From IMG/VR virus record IMGVR_UViG_3300018081_000021, positions 1 to 22,529 of that record: a stretch of DNA of 22,529 bases; one strand, 5' to 3'. Each line of letters starts with the position of its first letter. Within the stretch, counting starts at the first letter, position 1. Source of the stretch: a virus. Position numbers and translations under genes: made by a program. Shown here piece after piece: positions 5,729 to 12,157 of this stretch. The notes beneath the pieces are model-generated. The model was given only the letters and a program-made list of their open reading frames with translations, was not told where the DNA came from and ran no database searches.

Positions 5729-6452
5729 TTTGTCCTTTGTGTTCCCCCTTGCCACGGGCACGTGTAATCACGACGCGAACTAATACGGGGCACGATCAAG
5801 ACCTCGCTTGCCGATCCCGTCCTATTCCGTTCGCTCACCCGGCCCGAAGACAATCGGACCCGGAAACCAACCCACGAAAGGGCAGATCAAGTGCGTTACA
5901 CTTATGGGTGATTCCACGTAAACCCTTGTCCAAGAGGAACAAAGGAACACACTGCTAATCGACATTGCTAGTTGTTCCGCCTCGCGCCTGATGTTGCTCC
6001 CATCATTGCCACGGTGTTCTGACCCGAAAGGTTCAGCTTCACCGTGAATCGTTTGCTCGGTCCTGTATCCCGTTGGGAAAGTGTCGCCTCAGTGTGCCTG
6101 CCCGTGTGCGGTCTACTGTTTTCAGTCTGACCTGAGGGGGTATGGTGCCAAGTGAGTCTCGCCTGAGAGTGTTGACCTGAATGGCCGTTAGAGTGGCCTA
6201 GGATGCTCTCAGAGGCGTCCAGTTGTCCATTGCCAAGGTTCTACTGCCCGATACTGCCCGAGCGCGTTGTATGGCGTCTGCGCTGTCCAGCAATTCAAGT
6301 TGTCAGAGATAACGGTCATGCCGTTGCCGAGTTGACTCGACACCAGCTTCCCAAGTCCCGGATGCCCATTGAGCAGAGGCAGGACTCACCGTCAACACGG
6401 ACCCTATCACAGTTGTTGAACGGGAGTCAACGGGTAATCAAAGGTGACACGG

Positions 6453-6468
6453 TCCGTAGTAATACGGA
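6453..6468. promoter_or_regulatory. 16-bp palindrome, operator candidate (copy 1)
   Basis: TCCGTA and TACGGA flank GTAA. Fourteen of sixteen bases match the palindrome at 10107-10122, which overlaps a promoter. A half-site, TAATACGG, also occurs at 5781-5788 close to the start of the left-arm operon. The spread over regulatory regions suggests one DNA-binding protein controlling several units. Confidence 0.45.
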
Positions 6469-6476
6469 GCCAAGGA

Positions 6477-6530
6477 CATATGCACATATGCGCAGACGTG
6501 CATGGAACATATGCGCTTAGTTGGCATATG
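6477..6530. repeat. Cluster of four CATATG sites
   Basis: CATATG occurs at 6477, 6485, 6508 and 6525. Two are followed by CGC. A given six-mer is expected about once in four kilobases of random sequence. It could be an iteron-like initiator site or an operator array. Confidence 0.5.
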
Positions 6531-6873
6531 AGAATCAGTCTCAATAAGAACGAGAGCTGACCGCCTTGACGACCGTCGTCTCTGCTCAACTGGCCGCCTT
6601 AACCCAAGTAACATAATTAAGTTGCTAATGATTGATACTGTTGGATTTACAGTATCCTCTTTCCGTTCGGCTGCTGACCATACCCGTGCATCCGCCAGTC
6701 GGCATTGCTCACCAGAATGGCCCGCAATGTCACCAGGATTGACCACGACGAGCCGAGACCCCATGGGGGAGAGCGGGGTGGCCGCCCGGGTGCCTGCCGT
6801 CTCGAATAGGTCTCCCTTCTCTACTCTGGCCAAAACCAAGGAACGCGGCCGACAGGCCGACATCATCTGTCTT

Positions 6874-6911
6874 ATACTGCAGTATGTGTCTGCATATGCG
6901 TATGCATATGC
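6874..6911. repeat. Palindrome cluster ATACTGCAGTAT plus paired GCATATGC
   Basis: The perfect 12-bp palindrome ATACTGCAGTAT (6874-6885) is followed by two GCATATGC palindromes (6892-6899, 6904-6911) separated by GTAT. The ATACTG/CAGTAT half-sites also occur as the inverted repeat at 6634-6656. It lies about 110 bases before the replication operon start. Confidence 0.5.
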
Positions 6912-7019
6912 GTGTATGGACAATCGGGAAAATTGAGACATCGTGAGAATGTCCACTTTTGTCCTTGATCTGGTGGGTGTGGTTGTTCTACCGTTTGCCT
7001 CGCAATTTCACCGTGTGTT

Positions 7020-7853
7020 ATGGAACGGATCTCTATGTATGGCAAGCATTTTGAGAGCATGTATACCGGGTCGATGATTGGCTCTGGTGCGACGGTTTTT
7101 GCGGTGTGGGGGTATGTGGTGGCGAACATGAAGCCACCCAATTTCCATGTCGAGTTGAACCCGGAGCTTTTGGCCTTCATCCTTGGGGAGCCAGTGCCAG
7201 CGGTGATCTCGGCCATTGAGCGGCTGTGTGCTCCGGATCCGAGGAGTCGGTCCAAGGCAATGGATGGTAGGCGCTTAACGAAGGAGGGAGAATATCTGTA
7301 TCTTGTGGTTAATGGGGAACATTATGCTCGGATACAGACCAATGAGGACAAGCGTGCTTATTGGCGTGGCTATAAGCGTATGAAGAGGGCCAGGGGGGAT
7401 GTTCCACAAAATGTTCCACAAGGAACACCACCTGATGGGACTGAACTCAAAGCGCCAAAGGTCCCGCGCTTCCATCCCGACGCTAAAGCGGTCTTGGTTG
7501 CGCTCAACAGACATTCCGGGAGGGTGTTTCGGGAGACGGATGGCAATCTGGAGGTTATCTCGGCTAGGCTCAAGGAATCGGGGGTGACGCTTCCTGGGGT
7601 GGAGCAGATGATTGTTCGCCAGTGTCAACTTTGGGGAGTCGATCCGAAGATGGCGGAGTATCTACGGCCGGAGACGTTGTTTGCCAAGAGCAAGTTCGAC
7701 TCGTATTACGCGGGCAAGGAGCTTCCTGTTGGAAATCAAAAGCGACAAGAGTTCTCCGACCGTCCGGAGACCGTCGATATCCCAATGCTGGATTTCGGTC
7801 AACCACTGGCAAAACCCAATCCCTATGAGCAACGACAGCCTAAAATCCACTGA
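7020..7853 (+). CDS. Phage replication initiator (DnaD-like, with conserved phage C-terminal domain)
   Basis: 277 residues. The N-terminal 120 residues (YGKHFESMYTGSMIGSG, LERLCAPDPRSRSK-like region, GEHYARIQTNEDKRAYW) match the winged-helix part of phage replisome organisers. A variable linker with NVPQ repeats follows. Residues about 150-235 (KAVLVALNRHSGRVFR, RQCQLWGVDPKMAEYLRPET, LFAKSKFDSYYAG) match the conserved phage C-terminal domain with the W...YLRPxTLF..KF pattern (Phg_2220_C type). The protein should bind the phage origin and recruit the helicase loader encoded next. ATG 7020 and ATG 7035 both lack a clear Shine-Dalgarno; homologues tend to begin near the second. Its 3' end overlaps the loader gene by 29 bases. 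Confidence 0.85.
   Translation: MERISMYGKHFESMYTGSMIGSGATVFAVWGYVVANMKPPNFHVELNPELLAFILGEPVPAVISAIERLCAPDPRSRSKAMDGRRLTKEGEYLYLVVNGEHYARIQTNEDKRAYWRGYKRMKRARGDVPQNVPQGTPPDGTELKAPKVPRFHPDAKAVLVALNRHSGRVFRETDGNLEVISARLKESGVTLPGVEQMIVRQCQLWGVDPKMAEYLRPETLFAKSKFDSYYAGKELPVGNQKRQEFSDRPETVDIPMLDFGQPLAKPNPYEQRQPKIH
7401..7426. repeat. GTTCCACAA direct repeats within the initiator gene
   Basis: GTTCCACAA occurs at 7401 and 7413, and the second copy continues into GGAAC, forming GTTCC-ACAA-GGAAC. It lies in the linker between the two protein domains, where some phages keep their replication origin (as in lambda O). It could also simply encode the NVPQ linker. Confidence 0.35.
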
Positions 7854-8460
7854 AGAATTGGCAGCCGAAGTTTTCGGTAAAATCACCAGGACCGCCGGTT
7901 CGGGTCCGGATGGACCCGATCTCGGTGAAGTTGAATCCAGGCGATTGGAAGGAGAGACCAATATCCCGATACGTCATTCCCGGGCGGTGCTGAAGGAGGA
8001 GGGCCCCTGGCTGCACACGCTCAATGCCATTTCGGAGCGGCGCGGGCGCGGGTTCCTGATGGCCTTGGTTTCGAGCCGAGGCAATGGCAAGACACAGATT
8101 GGGGTTGAATTGATTAAACGCTCCAAACACGGCTACTATTGCACCGCTACGGAATTCTTTCTGGCCGTGAAGGAAGCCTATAAGGCAGACAGCAAGCTCA
8201 GCGAGGGGGACGTGGTGAAGCGATTTCGCAAGCCACAGTTGTTGGTGATTGATGAGGTGGCCAAGCGTAAGGAGTCAGAGTGGGAATTCCAACTCCTCTT
8301 TGAGCTTATCAACAAGCGCTACGGGGACATGACTGATACCCTACTCATCTCCAATCAGTCTCCGTTGGTTTTTAGGGATGTCATTGGCCCATCCCTGGCT
8401 TCCCGCATGAAGGAGACGGGGGGCATCGTTGAGTGTAATTGGGAAAGCTTCCGTGTGTGA
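7825..8460 (+). CDS. DnaC-like helicase loader ATPase
   Basis: 211 residues from ATG 7825; the frame is open upstream to 7612, but that part is arginine-rich shadow of the initiator. Walker A is SSRGNGKT (residues 83-90), with serine in place of the usual first glycine. Walker B is LLVIDE (139-144), sensor 1 is LLISNQS with Asn177, and SLASRM near 190-195 carries a likely arginine finger. This is the AAA+ core of DnaC/DnaI-type loaders, which place the replicative helicase on DNA opened by the initiator. Being next to the initiator fits. The N-terminal helicase-binding part is short. No Shine-Dalgarno is seen; coupling through the overlap is likely. Confidence 0.85.
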   Translation: MSNDSLKSTEELAAEVFGKITRTAGSGPDGPDLGEVESRRLEGETNIPIRHSRAVLKEEGPWLHTLNAISERRGRGFLMALVSSRGNGKTQIGVELIKRSKHGYYCTATEFFLAVKEAYKADSKLSEGDVVKRFRKPQLLVIDEVAKRKESEWEFQLLFELINKRYGDMTDTLLISNQSPLVFRDVIGPSLASRMKETGGIVECNWESFRV

Positions 8461-8723
8461 ACAAGTGGCAGCGTCTTTACGCTAAGAAGAAGGCCAGGGG
8501 CATCTGCACGAGGGACAGTAATCCCGCTCACCCCGGGGCAACACTGTGTTGGGAGTGTTTGTGCAAAAGGGGAGAGCGGCGAATTAAGAGGCCAGGGAGC
8601 CGACTGCCTAACAAATGGGAAACAGTCCCCTGGTGGAGTTGGAAACCGCCGTTAATTGCTCACGTGCTGGGGGTGACCCAACAGGCGGTGCATGCGCACA
8701 TCAAAAAGCGAAAAGCTCGATGA
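8457..8723 (+). CDS. 88-aa zinc-finger/HTH DNA-binding protein
   Basis: GTG 8457 overlaps the loader stop as GTGA, which decides the start. Residues about 17-36 contain CTRDSNPAHPGATLCWEC, a compact Cys cluster also seen in small phage DNA-binding proteins. The C-terminus has a helix-turn-helix (LIAHVLGVTQQAVHAHIKKR) preceded by WETVPWWSW. It probably binds DNA or RNA as a regulator in the replication operon. It ends in an ATGA overlap with the next gene. No named family. Confidence 0.7.
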   Translation: MNKWQRLYAKKKARGICTRDSNPAHPGATLCWECLCKRGERRIKRPGSRLPNKWETVPWWSWKPPLIAHVLGVTQQAVHAHIKKRKAR

Positions 8724-9589
8724 AGGTCGCCATTCTGGGAACCGGCTACGTGGCATCAGCCTATGCTCGGGCTTTACACTTCCTGGGCCATCACCCGCTG
8801 ATCCTGTCTCGTCATTGGATCAACTATTTTGATCCGGACCCATTGGGTCTGTGTTTGCGTTCTCATGGCACCGAACTCCTCATCAATGCGGCGGGGTTTA
8901 ATGGCGCGTCAGTCGATGACATCCGGGCCCATCAGGACGCGGCTTATCATTCCCTGGTGAGCCTGCCCGCTTACGCTTCTCGCCTCGCCCGGGACCTGGA
9001 CATTCCTTTTCTCCATGTGTCCACCGGGTGCGTCTTTAATGGCGATTATCCCTGGAGTGAGAGTGATAAACCAAATTTCACGCCCGGCCTCTATCAGCAT
9101 TACAAATTGTTCGCCGAAGAGGACGTGCTGGCCTCCAAAGCCAGGGCCTACATCTTCCGCATCCGGATGCCTTTTAGCTGGCATCATCATCCGCGCAATT
9201 GGCTGACGAAATTGTGTCGACATGAGAAAATCTTGGATGGGCTAAATTCGGTGACGTTTCTGGATGAGTTTGCCCTGCGTTCGTTTTGGTTGATTAAGGA
9301 GAAGAAGGAACCCGGGATCTATCACGCGGCCTATCCCGTGCCCGTGCGCACAGCCGAGGTGGTGCGAATGTTGACTGAAGCTAAGTTACGCTCCTGGCCC
9401 ATCGCCTACTGGGACCGACAGGAGTTCCAGAGCCACCACACCCAACGCAGTGAGGCGATTCTGGATTGCACGAAATTCCAGAAAGCTTACGGCTCGGAAT
9501 TTGGCGATCCCATTGCTGCCATCCGTTGGTGCATCGAGAATTACGGAGGGGTCGGTCCAGTCGGCCGTCCGCCCGCTTCCGCAATGTAA
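8720..9589 (+). CDS. RmlD-like sugar-nucleotide reductase (extended SDR)
   Basis: 289 residues from ATG 8720, which forms ATGA with the previous stop. MKVAILGTGYVASAYARAL is a Rossmann nucleotide-binding start. LLINAAGFNG (53-62), FLHVSTGCVFNGD (97-109) and YQHYK (Tyr125, Lys129) correspond to the NAA, STDxVFxG and catalytic YxxxK motifs of dTDP-4-dehydrorhamnose reductases. The Asp usual after Ser-Thr is Gly here. The enzyme class reduces or epimerises nucleotide sugars for surface polysaccharide. In a phage it could alter host surface sugars or glycosylate DNA or virion parts. No partner RmlA/B/C genes are in the window. The last 49 bases run under the convergent gene ending at 9541. Confidence 0.8.
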   Translation: MKVAILGTGYVASAYARALHFLGHHPLILSRHWINYFDPDPLGLCLRSHGTELLINAAGFNGASVDDIRAHQDAAYHSLVSLPAYASRLARDLDIPFLHVSTGCVFNGDYPWSESDKPNFTPGLYQHYKLFAEEDVLASKARAYIFRIRMPFSWHHHPRNWLTKLCRHEKILDGLNSVTFLDEFALRSFWLIKEKKEPGIYHAAYPVPVRTAEVVRMLTEAKLRSWPIAYWDRQEFQSHHTQRSEAILDCTKFQKAYGSEFGDPIAAIRWCIENYGGVGPVGRPPASAM

Positions 9590-9741
9590 TCTTCGTAGGT
9601 CTTACTCACATGCTGACGCAGTGCTTCCCAATCCTCTGGGGTGGGATCGCTTTTCTGGAGGAGGAGGGCGATTTCTTTTTGGGCCAAGGGCACTAACTTG
9701 ATGGCCGCCTCAATGATCGTGATGACGAGGGCTGGGTTCAT
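9541..9741 (-). CDS. 66-aa helical hypothetical protein
   Basis: ATG 9741 forms ATGA with the stop of the lipoprotein gene upstream, so the two are probably co-translated. The first 28 residues (NPALVITIIEAAIKLVPLAQ, then KEIALLLQ) form an amphipathic or weakly membrane-associated helix. A second helix (EDWEALRQHVSKTYEDYIAE) and a proline-rich tail follow. Its end overlaps the convergent RmlD-like gene by 49 bases. Function unknown; pairing with a lipoprotein suggests an envelope role. Confidence 0.6.
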   Translation of the reverse strand: MNPALVITIIEAAIKLVPLAQKEIALLLQKSDPTPEDWEALRQHVSKTYEDYIAEAGGRPTGPTPP

Positions 9742-10106
9742 TTTTTGGTGAATGCTTCAATGGTTTTAACGAGGTTTTCCTGAGCGGCCACCGCCGTGCT
9801 GGCAATGATCTCAATGGCCACCTTGTTGGTGGAGGTGGTCGCAGATTTGCCCACATCGATGACGGCGTTCATGGACGCTTGATACCGCTCATAGGCAAGC
9901 TTCACCTTGGCCTCCTGCTCCGCTGTTGCTTTGCCGCTATGCACATAAGCGGCCCACGTTTTCATCGCCGCGTCCCCCGATATGGCGACCGTCCCCACCG
10001 TTTTGTGGGTGGTCGACTTCCAGGAAGAACAGGAAACAGAAACGATAGGCGTGACGATCAGGGCCAAAAATACCACCAGCGTCGGGAAGATGTGCTTGAG
10101 CTTCAT
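9738..10106 (-). CDS. 122-aa predicted lipoprotein
   Basis: From ATG 10106. The N-terminus is a lipoprotein signal: KLKH, a hydrophobic core (IFPTLVVFLALIVTPIV) and SVSC with Cys27 as the probable lipidated residue. The mature part is alanine-rich and helical (DAAMKTWAAYVHSGKATAEQ, AIEIIASTAVAAQENLVKTI). Phage lipoproteins act in superinfection exclusion or as outer spanins in lysis. The lack of a proline-rich spanin pattern leaves this open. The gene faces against its neighbours and has its own promoter, so it may be expressed independently, for example during lysogeny. No Shine-Dalgarno: the predicted transcript starts at the ATG. Confidence 0.7.
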   Translation of the reverse strand: MKLKHIFPTLVVFLALIVTPIVSVSCSSWKSTTHKTVGTVAISGDAAMKTWAAYVHSGKATAEQEAKVKLAYERYQASMNAVIDVGKSATTSTNKVAIEIIASTAVAAQENLVKTIEAFTKK

Positions 10107-10122
10107 TCCGCATTAATACGGA
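10107..10122. promoter_or_regulatory. 16-bp palindrome, operator candidate (copy 2)
   Basis: TCCG and CGGA flank a central ATTAAT, offset by one base on each side. It matches the copy at 6453-6468 in 14 of 16 positions and covers the -10 box of the minus-strand promoter, ending next to the ATG of the lipoprotein gene. A repressor bound here would block that promoter. Confidence 0.5.
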
Positions 10123-10141
10123 CTAGACAGCCCCACGTCAA
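10113..10141 (-). promoter_or_regulatory. Sigma70-like promoter, apparently leaderless
   Basis: On the minus strand, TTGACG (10141-10136) and TATTAA (10118-10113) are 17 bases apart. Seven bases past the -10 box is the A of the lipoprotein ATG at 10106, so the expected transcript has no leader, in keeping with the missing ribosome-binding site. Confidence 0.6.
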
Positions 10142-10166
10142 TGCTGTTGTATTGCGCTCAACAGAG

Positions 10167-10379
10167 ATGAAGAGACTTAAAGTGCCGAAGAACACACCGT
10201 GGTGCGTTGAATATCTGGGCGGGACAGGGGGCGTCCGCATTTTGGATTCCCGCATGGAAACCGTGGCGATAGTGTCGTTCAATGCTCAGGAAGAATCACT
10301 AGCCGTTGCCGACCTGCTGGCTGCCTCACCGGAATTACTGGAGGCAACACTTGCACTCTCAAGGCTCGTATCGCGATGA
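10167..10379 (+). CDS. 70-aa conserved-looking phage protein
   Basis: ATG 10167 is the natural start of an open frame that extends further upstream. The product begins MKRLKVPKNTPWCVEYLGG, continues with VRILDSRMETVAIV and ends with LAVADLLAASPELLEATLAL. That last part resembles the DLIAAAPELLEAL-type helix common in small phage proteins of unknown function. It heads the plus-strand run of coupled genes and ends in an ATGA overlap with the next gene. Only a weak purine stretch (AACAGAG) stands before the start. Confidence 0.65.
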   Translation: MKRLKVPKNTPWCVEYLGGTGGVRILDSRMETVAIVSFNAQEESLAVADLLAASPELLEATLALSRLVSR

Positions 10380-10540
10380 ACACTGGACTTGATATCGAGA
10401 TTACCTGCGAGGATGGCGAGTGGCAGATCTGGACCCCGGATACGACCGGAGGGATTATCGGCAGCGGGCCCACTGAGGCTGAAGCAAAAGCGGATGCGGT
10501 TCGTAACATGGAGCTGCTGTGTGACGCCTTGAGGAAATGA
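10376..10540 (+). CDS. 54-aa hypothetical protein
   Basis: ATG 10376 overlaps the previous stop (ATGA) and the stop at 10538-10540 overlaps the next ATG in the same way. The product has a beta-hairpin look at the start (LDIEITCEDGEWQIWTPD) and a C-terminal helix (TEAEAKADAVRNMELLCDAL). Double coupling and sensible composition support it despite its size. No family recognised. Confidence 0.6.
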   Translation: MNTGLDIEITCEDGEWQIWTPDTTGGIIGSGPTEAEAKADAVRNMELLCDALRK

Positions 10541-10701
10541 ACACCGAAGAGTTAGCCCACAAACATGCCACGGCAGCGTTGCGCGATATCATGGAGAGCA
10601 TCCGCAAAGAGGGAGCCATCGATTGGAGAGCCATCATCAAAAAGCACATGATGTTCCTCGCTGGTGAAATTCTTAAGCCCCATGGAAAACCTGGACCCTA
10701 A
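10537..10701 (+). CDS. 54-aa helical hypothetical protein
   Basis: ATG 10537 forms ATGA with the previous stop. It is nearly all helical (EELAHKHATAALRDIMESIR, then AIDWRAIIKKHMMFLAGEIL) with a basic end. The next gene's likely ATG at 10682 lies 20 bases inside its 3' end. Unknown function; part of the coupled early run. Confidence 0.55.
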   Translation: MNTEELAHKHATAALRDIMESIRKEGAIDWRAIIKKHMMFLAGEILKPHGKPGP

Positions 10702-10903
10702 AGAATTAATCGCTGCGATTCGCGGTGGGTTCCCCATTCACTGCTCCTTCTGTGATGTGAGCACGCCACCAGAGCGTCTCCACCCTGAGGAAGGTGGGGA
10801 TTGGGTGTGTGAGGATTGCATCACGCGCTGGGAGATAGAAGACGGTCGACGTTGGTGCGATGGCAAACCGCTCAAGCCCGGCGAAACCACGTTCACACAA
10901 TGA
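10682..10903 (+). CDS. 73-aa zinc-ribbon protein
   Basis: Starts MENLDPKELIAAIRGGFPIH at ATG 10682; a GTG at 10664 in the same frame is an alternative. HCSFCDV and WVCEDCITRW form a CxxC...CxxC ribbon, followed by a charged tail (IEDGRRWCDGKPLKPGE). The stop overlaps the next ATG as ATGA. Likely a small nucleic-acid- or protein-binding factor of the early region. Confidence 0.6.
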   Translation: MENLDPKELIAAIRGGFPIHCSFCDVSTPPERLHPEEGGDWVCEDCITRWEIEDGRRWCDGKPLKPGETTFTQ

Positions 10904-11157
10904 TACGTCTATTAGATCCAAGCGCATTCCCGCTCCCAGCTGGTGCAGCTGCAACTGGAATGAGTCTACGTGATTACTTCGCTGCTGTCGCCTTGCAGGG
11001 GCTGATATCGTCGAATTTCTACGAAAATTATATCGAGAGCATGGATAAGGATCTCCAAGTGCAAATGAGGATAGAGATGCCGGTGGTGGAGATTTGTTCC
11101 CAAATAGCCTATGAGTATGCCGATGCCATGATGAAGCTAAGGAGCCCTCAACCATGA
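10900..11157 (+). CDS. 85-aa phage protein of unknown function
   Basis: ATG 10900 forms ATGA with the zinc-ribbon stop, overruling the longer frame from 10816. The core GMSLRDYFAAVALQGLISS and the end AYEYADAMMKL match a pattern frequent in small phage proteins (G-[LM]-[ST]-x-R-[DE]-YFAA-x-ALQGL ... YADAL). The function of that family is not established. The product is mostly helical. It ends in an ATGA overlap with the SSB-like gene. Confidence 0.7.
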   Translation: MIRLLDPSAFPLPAGAAATGMSLRDYFAAVALQGLISSNFYENYIESMDKDLQVQMRIEMPVVEICSQIAYEYADAMMKLRSPQP

Positions 11158-11435
11158 TCCGCGCCAAAATTAACGTCTCCAAAATCGACAAGAGTAAACT
11201 CTTCAAAGGAGCGAAAGGCACCTACTTGGACATCACCTTAATCGAAACCCCCGATGGGGAATACGGCGATTACATGGTTGTTCAGGATCTTGGCCAGGAA
11301 GCTCGTCAAGCCGGGAAGAAGGGGCCCATCCTGGGGAACGCCAAGAATATTGTGTCCAGGACACAACGCCCCACCGGAGTGGCTGCCAGTGCCCCGCCGG
11401 AACCAACGCAGGGAGAAGACGACGTCCCGTTCTGA
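11154..11435 (+). CDS. SSB-like protein with acidic C-terminal tip
   Basis: 93 residues from ATG 11154 (ATGA overlap). Strands such as YLDITLIETPDGEYGDYMVV resemble an OB-fold. A lysine/glycine loop (AGKKGPILGNAKN) follows, and the chain ends EDDVPF, very like the DDxPF tip by which single-stranded DNA-binding proteins recruit replication and repair partners. This suggests a minimal phage SSB or a DNA-binding accessory, consistent with its place downstream of initiator and loader. It is shorter than a typical SSB. Confidence 0.65.
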   Translation: MIRAKINVSKIDKSKLFKGAKGTYLDITLIETPDGEYGDYMVVQDLGQEARQAGKKGPILGNAKNIVSRTQRPTGVAASAPPEPTQGEDDVPF

Positions 11436-12157
11436 TGACCCTTAGTGAATACCTTGATCTGGATCTGTCAACAGCGCTCCCAACGCTGGATGGCAAAACA
11501 TCCAAGTCCGAGCTCAGGGAGATCTGGTCATCCTTTGGCGTTGAGATCGGCGAAGAGACCGATGGGCAGTTTAGGCTTACGGCGAAGGACTGTCTCTGCG
11601 TTAAACTGATAGCAGCCGCCTATAACGACCATCACGATCACCTGAAATGGGAATCAGCCCGCCATAAAAAACAATTGAAAGTGCTGGAGAGAGCACTAAA
11701 GACACCAACCACAGATCCTGACAACATGACCATCAACATGCCAGAACCTGAACCACCACCAGCCCCATCCCACGTTGGGGGCTTGGCCGAGACTGTCGCC
11801 AGTGAAGCACTCAAGCGCCCCAAGGCATTCGACGATCTGGTGGCTAAGACCAGAGAAGCCAGAGACGCCCTCTTTGAATCCATGAAGGACCTCGGCTCTA
11901 CGGTGGCGAATTTCAAAACAGAGACAGACGCCTACTGTAAGGAGGTCCGAATGTTCCGAGCCTCTGTGGTCAGCGACATCTCTGCAGCCCGCCATGAAAT
12001 GGAGGACATCAGGAAATTCTTCCTGTCCAAAGATCATGACGCTGAGATGCAGCGCCTTTCGCACTTCATCGATCTGTGTGAGCGGCTTCAGAAACTTAAG
12101 AAGGACGGCACACTTGATGCCGTAGCAGAAACTATCCTTAAGCTGGAGGGCGCATGA
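11435..12157 (+). CDS. 240-aa coiled-coil hypothetical protein
   Basis: ATG 11435 overlaps the previous TGA by one base. Residues 1-85 look globular (SEYLDLDLSTALPT, FRLTAKDCLCVKLIAAAYND). A proline-rich hinge (PEPEPPPAPSH) near residue 107 follows, then long heptad-like helices to the end (VAKTREARDALFESMKDLG, ARHEMEDIRKFFLSKDHDAE). An oligomeric scaffold or DNA-organising protein is possible; no family recognised. It is coupled to the next gene by ATGA. Confidence 0.65.
   Translation: MTLSEYLDLDLSTALPTLDGKTSKSELREIWSSFGVEIGEETDGQFRLTAKDCLCVKLIAAAYNDHHDHLKWESARHKKQLKVLERALKTPTTDPDNMTINMPEPEPPPAPSHVGGLAETVASEALKRPKAFDDLVAKTREARDALFESMKDLGSTVANFKTETDAYCKEVRMFRASVVSDISAARHEMEDIRKFFLSKDHDAEMQRLSHFIDLCERLQKLKKDGTLDAVAETILKLEGA

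Larger units (their letters stand above)
5729..7019. other. 1.3 kb divergent intergenic control region, possible origin
   Basis: It lies between the minus-strand left arm and the plus-strand replication genes. Open frames here (6203-6520 and 6622-6936 plus, 6438-6956 minus) have poor composition and translate the repeats into low-complexity peptides, so none is called. Instead the region holds short repeats: TGACCTGA twice (6128, 6173), ACTGCCCGA twice in tandem (6243, 6253), an operator-like 16-mer (6453-6468), four CATATG sites at 6477-6530 and two more at 6893-6910, a GATACTG/CAGTATC inverted repeat (6634-6656), a perfect ATACTGCAGTAT palindrome (6874-6885), and GGCCGACA twice in tandem (6847, 6855). 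Both flanking operons probably start from it. Confidence 0.55.

Noticed and set aside
6203-6520. 105-aa plus-strand frame that could be a small regulator
   Set aside because: No fold or HTH pattern could be recognised, and it runs into the operator palindrome and CATATG cluster.
6438-6956. 172-aa minus-strand and 104-aa plus-strand frames in the control region
   Set aside because: Both translate the CATATG repeats into HAYAYAYA or SAYAYAYA peptides, lack start signals and overlap each other. Regulatory DNA explains the region better.
10114-10134. TAATACG resembling the start of a T7 RNA polymerase promoter
   Set aside because: Only the first seven bases agree. The rest of the T7 consensus is not present at this or the other two TAATACGG sites, and the bases are better explained by the palindrome and the opposite-strand -10 box.
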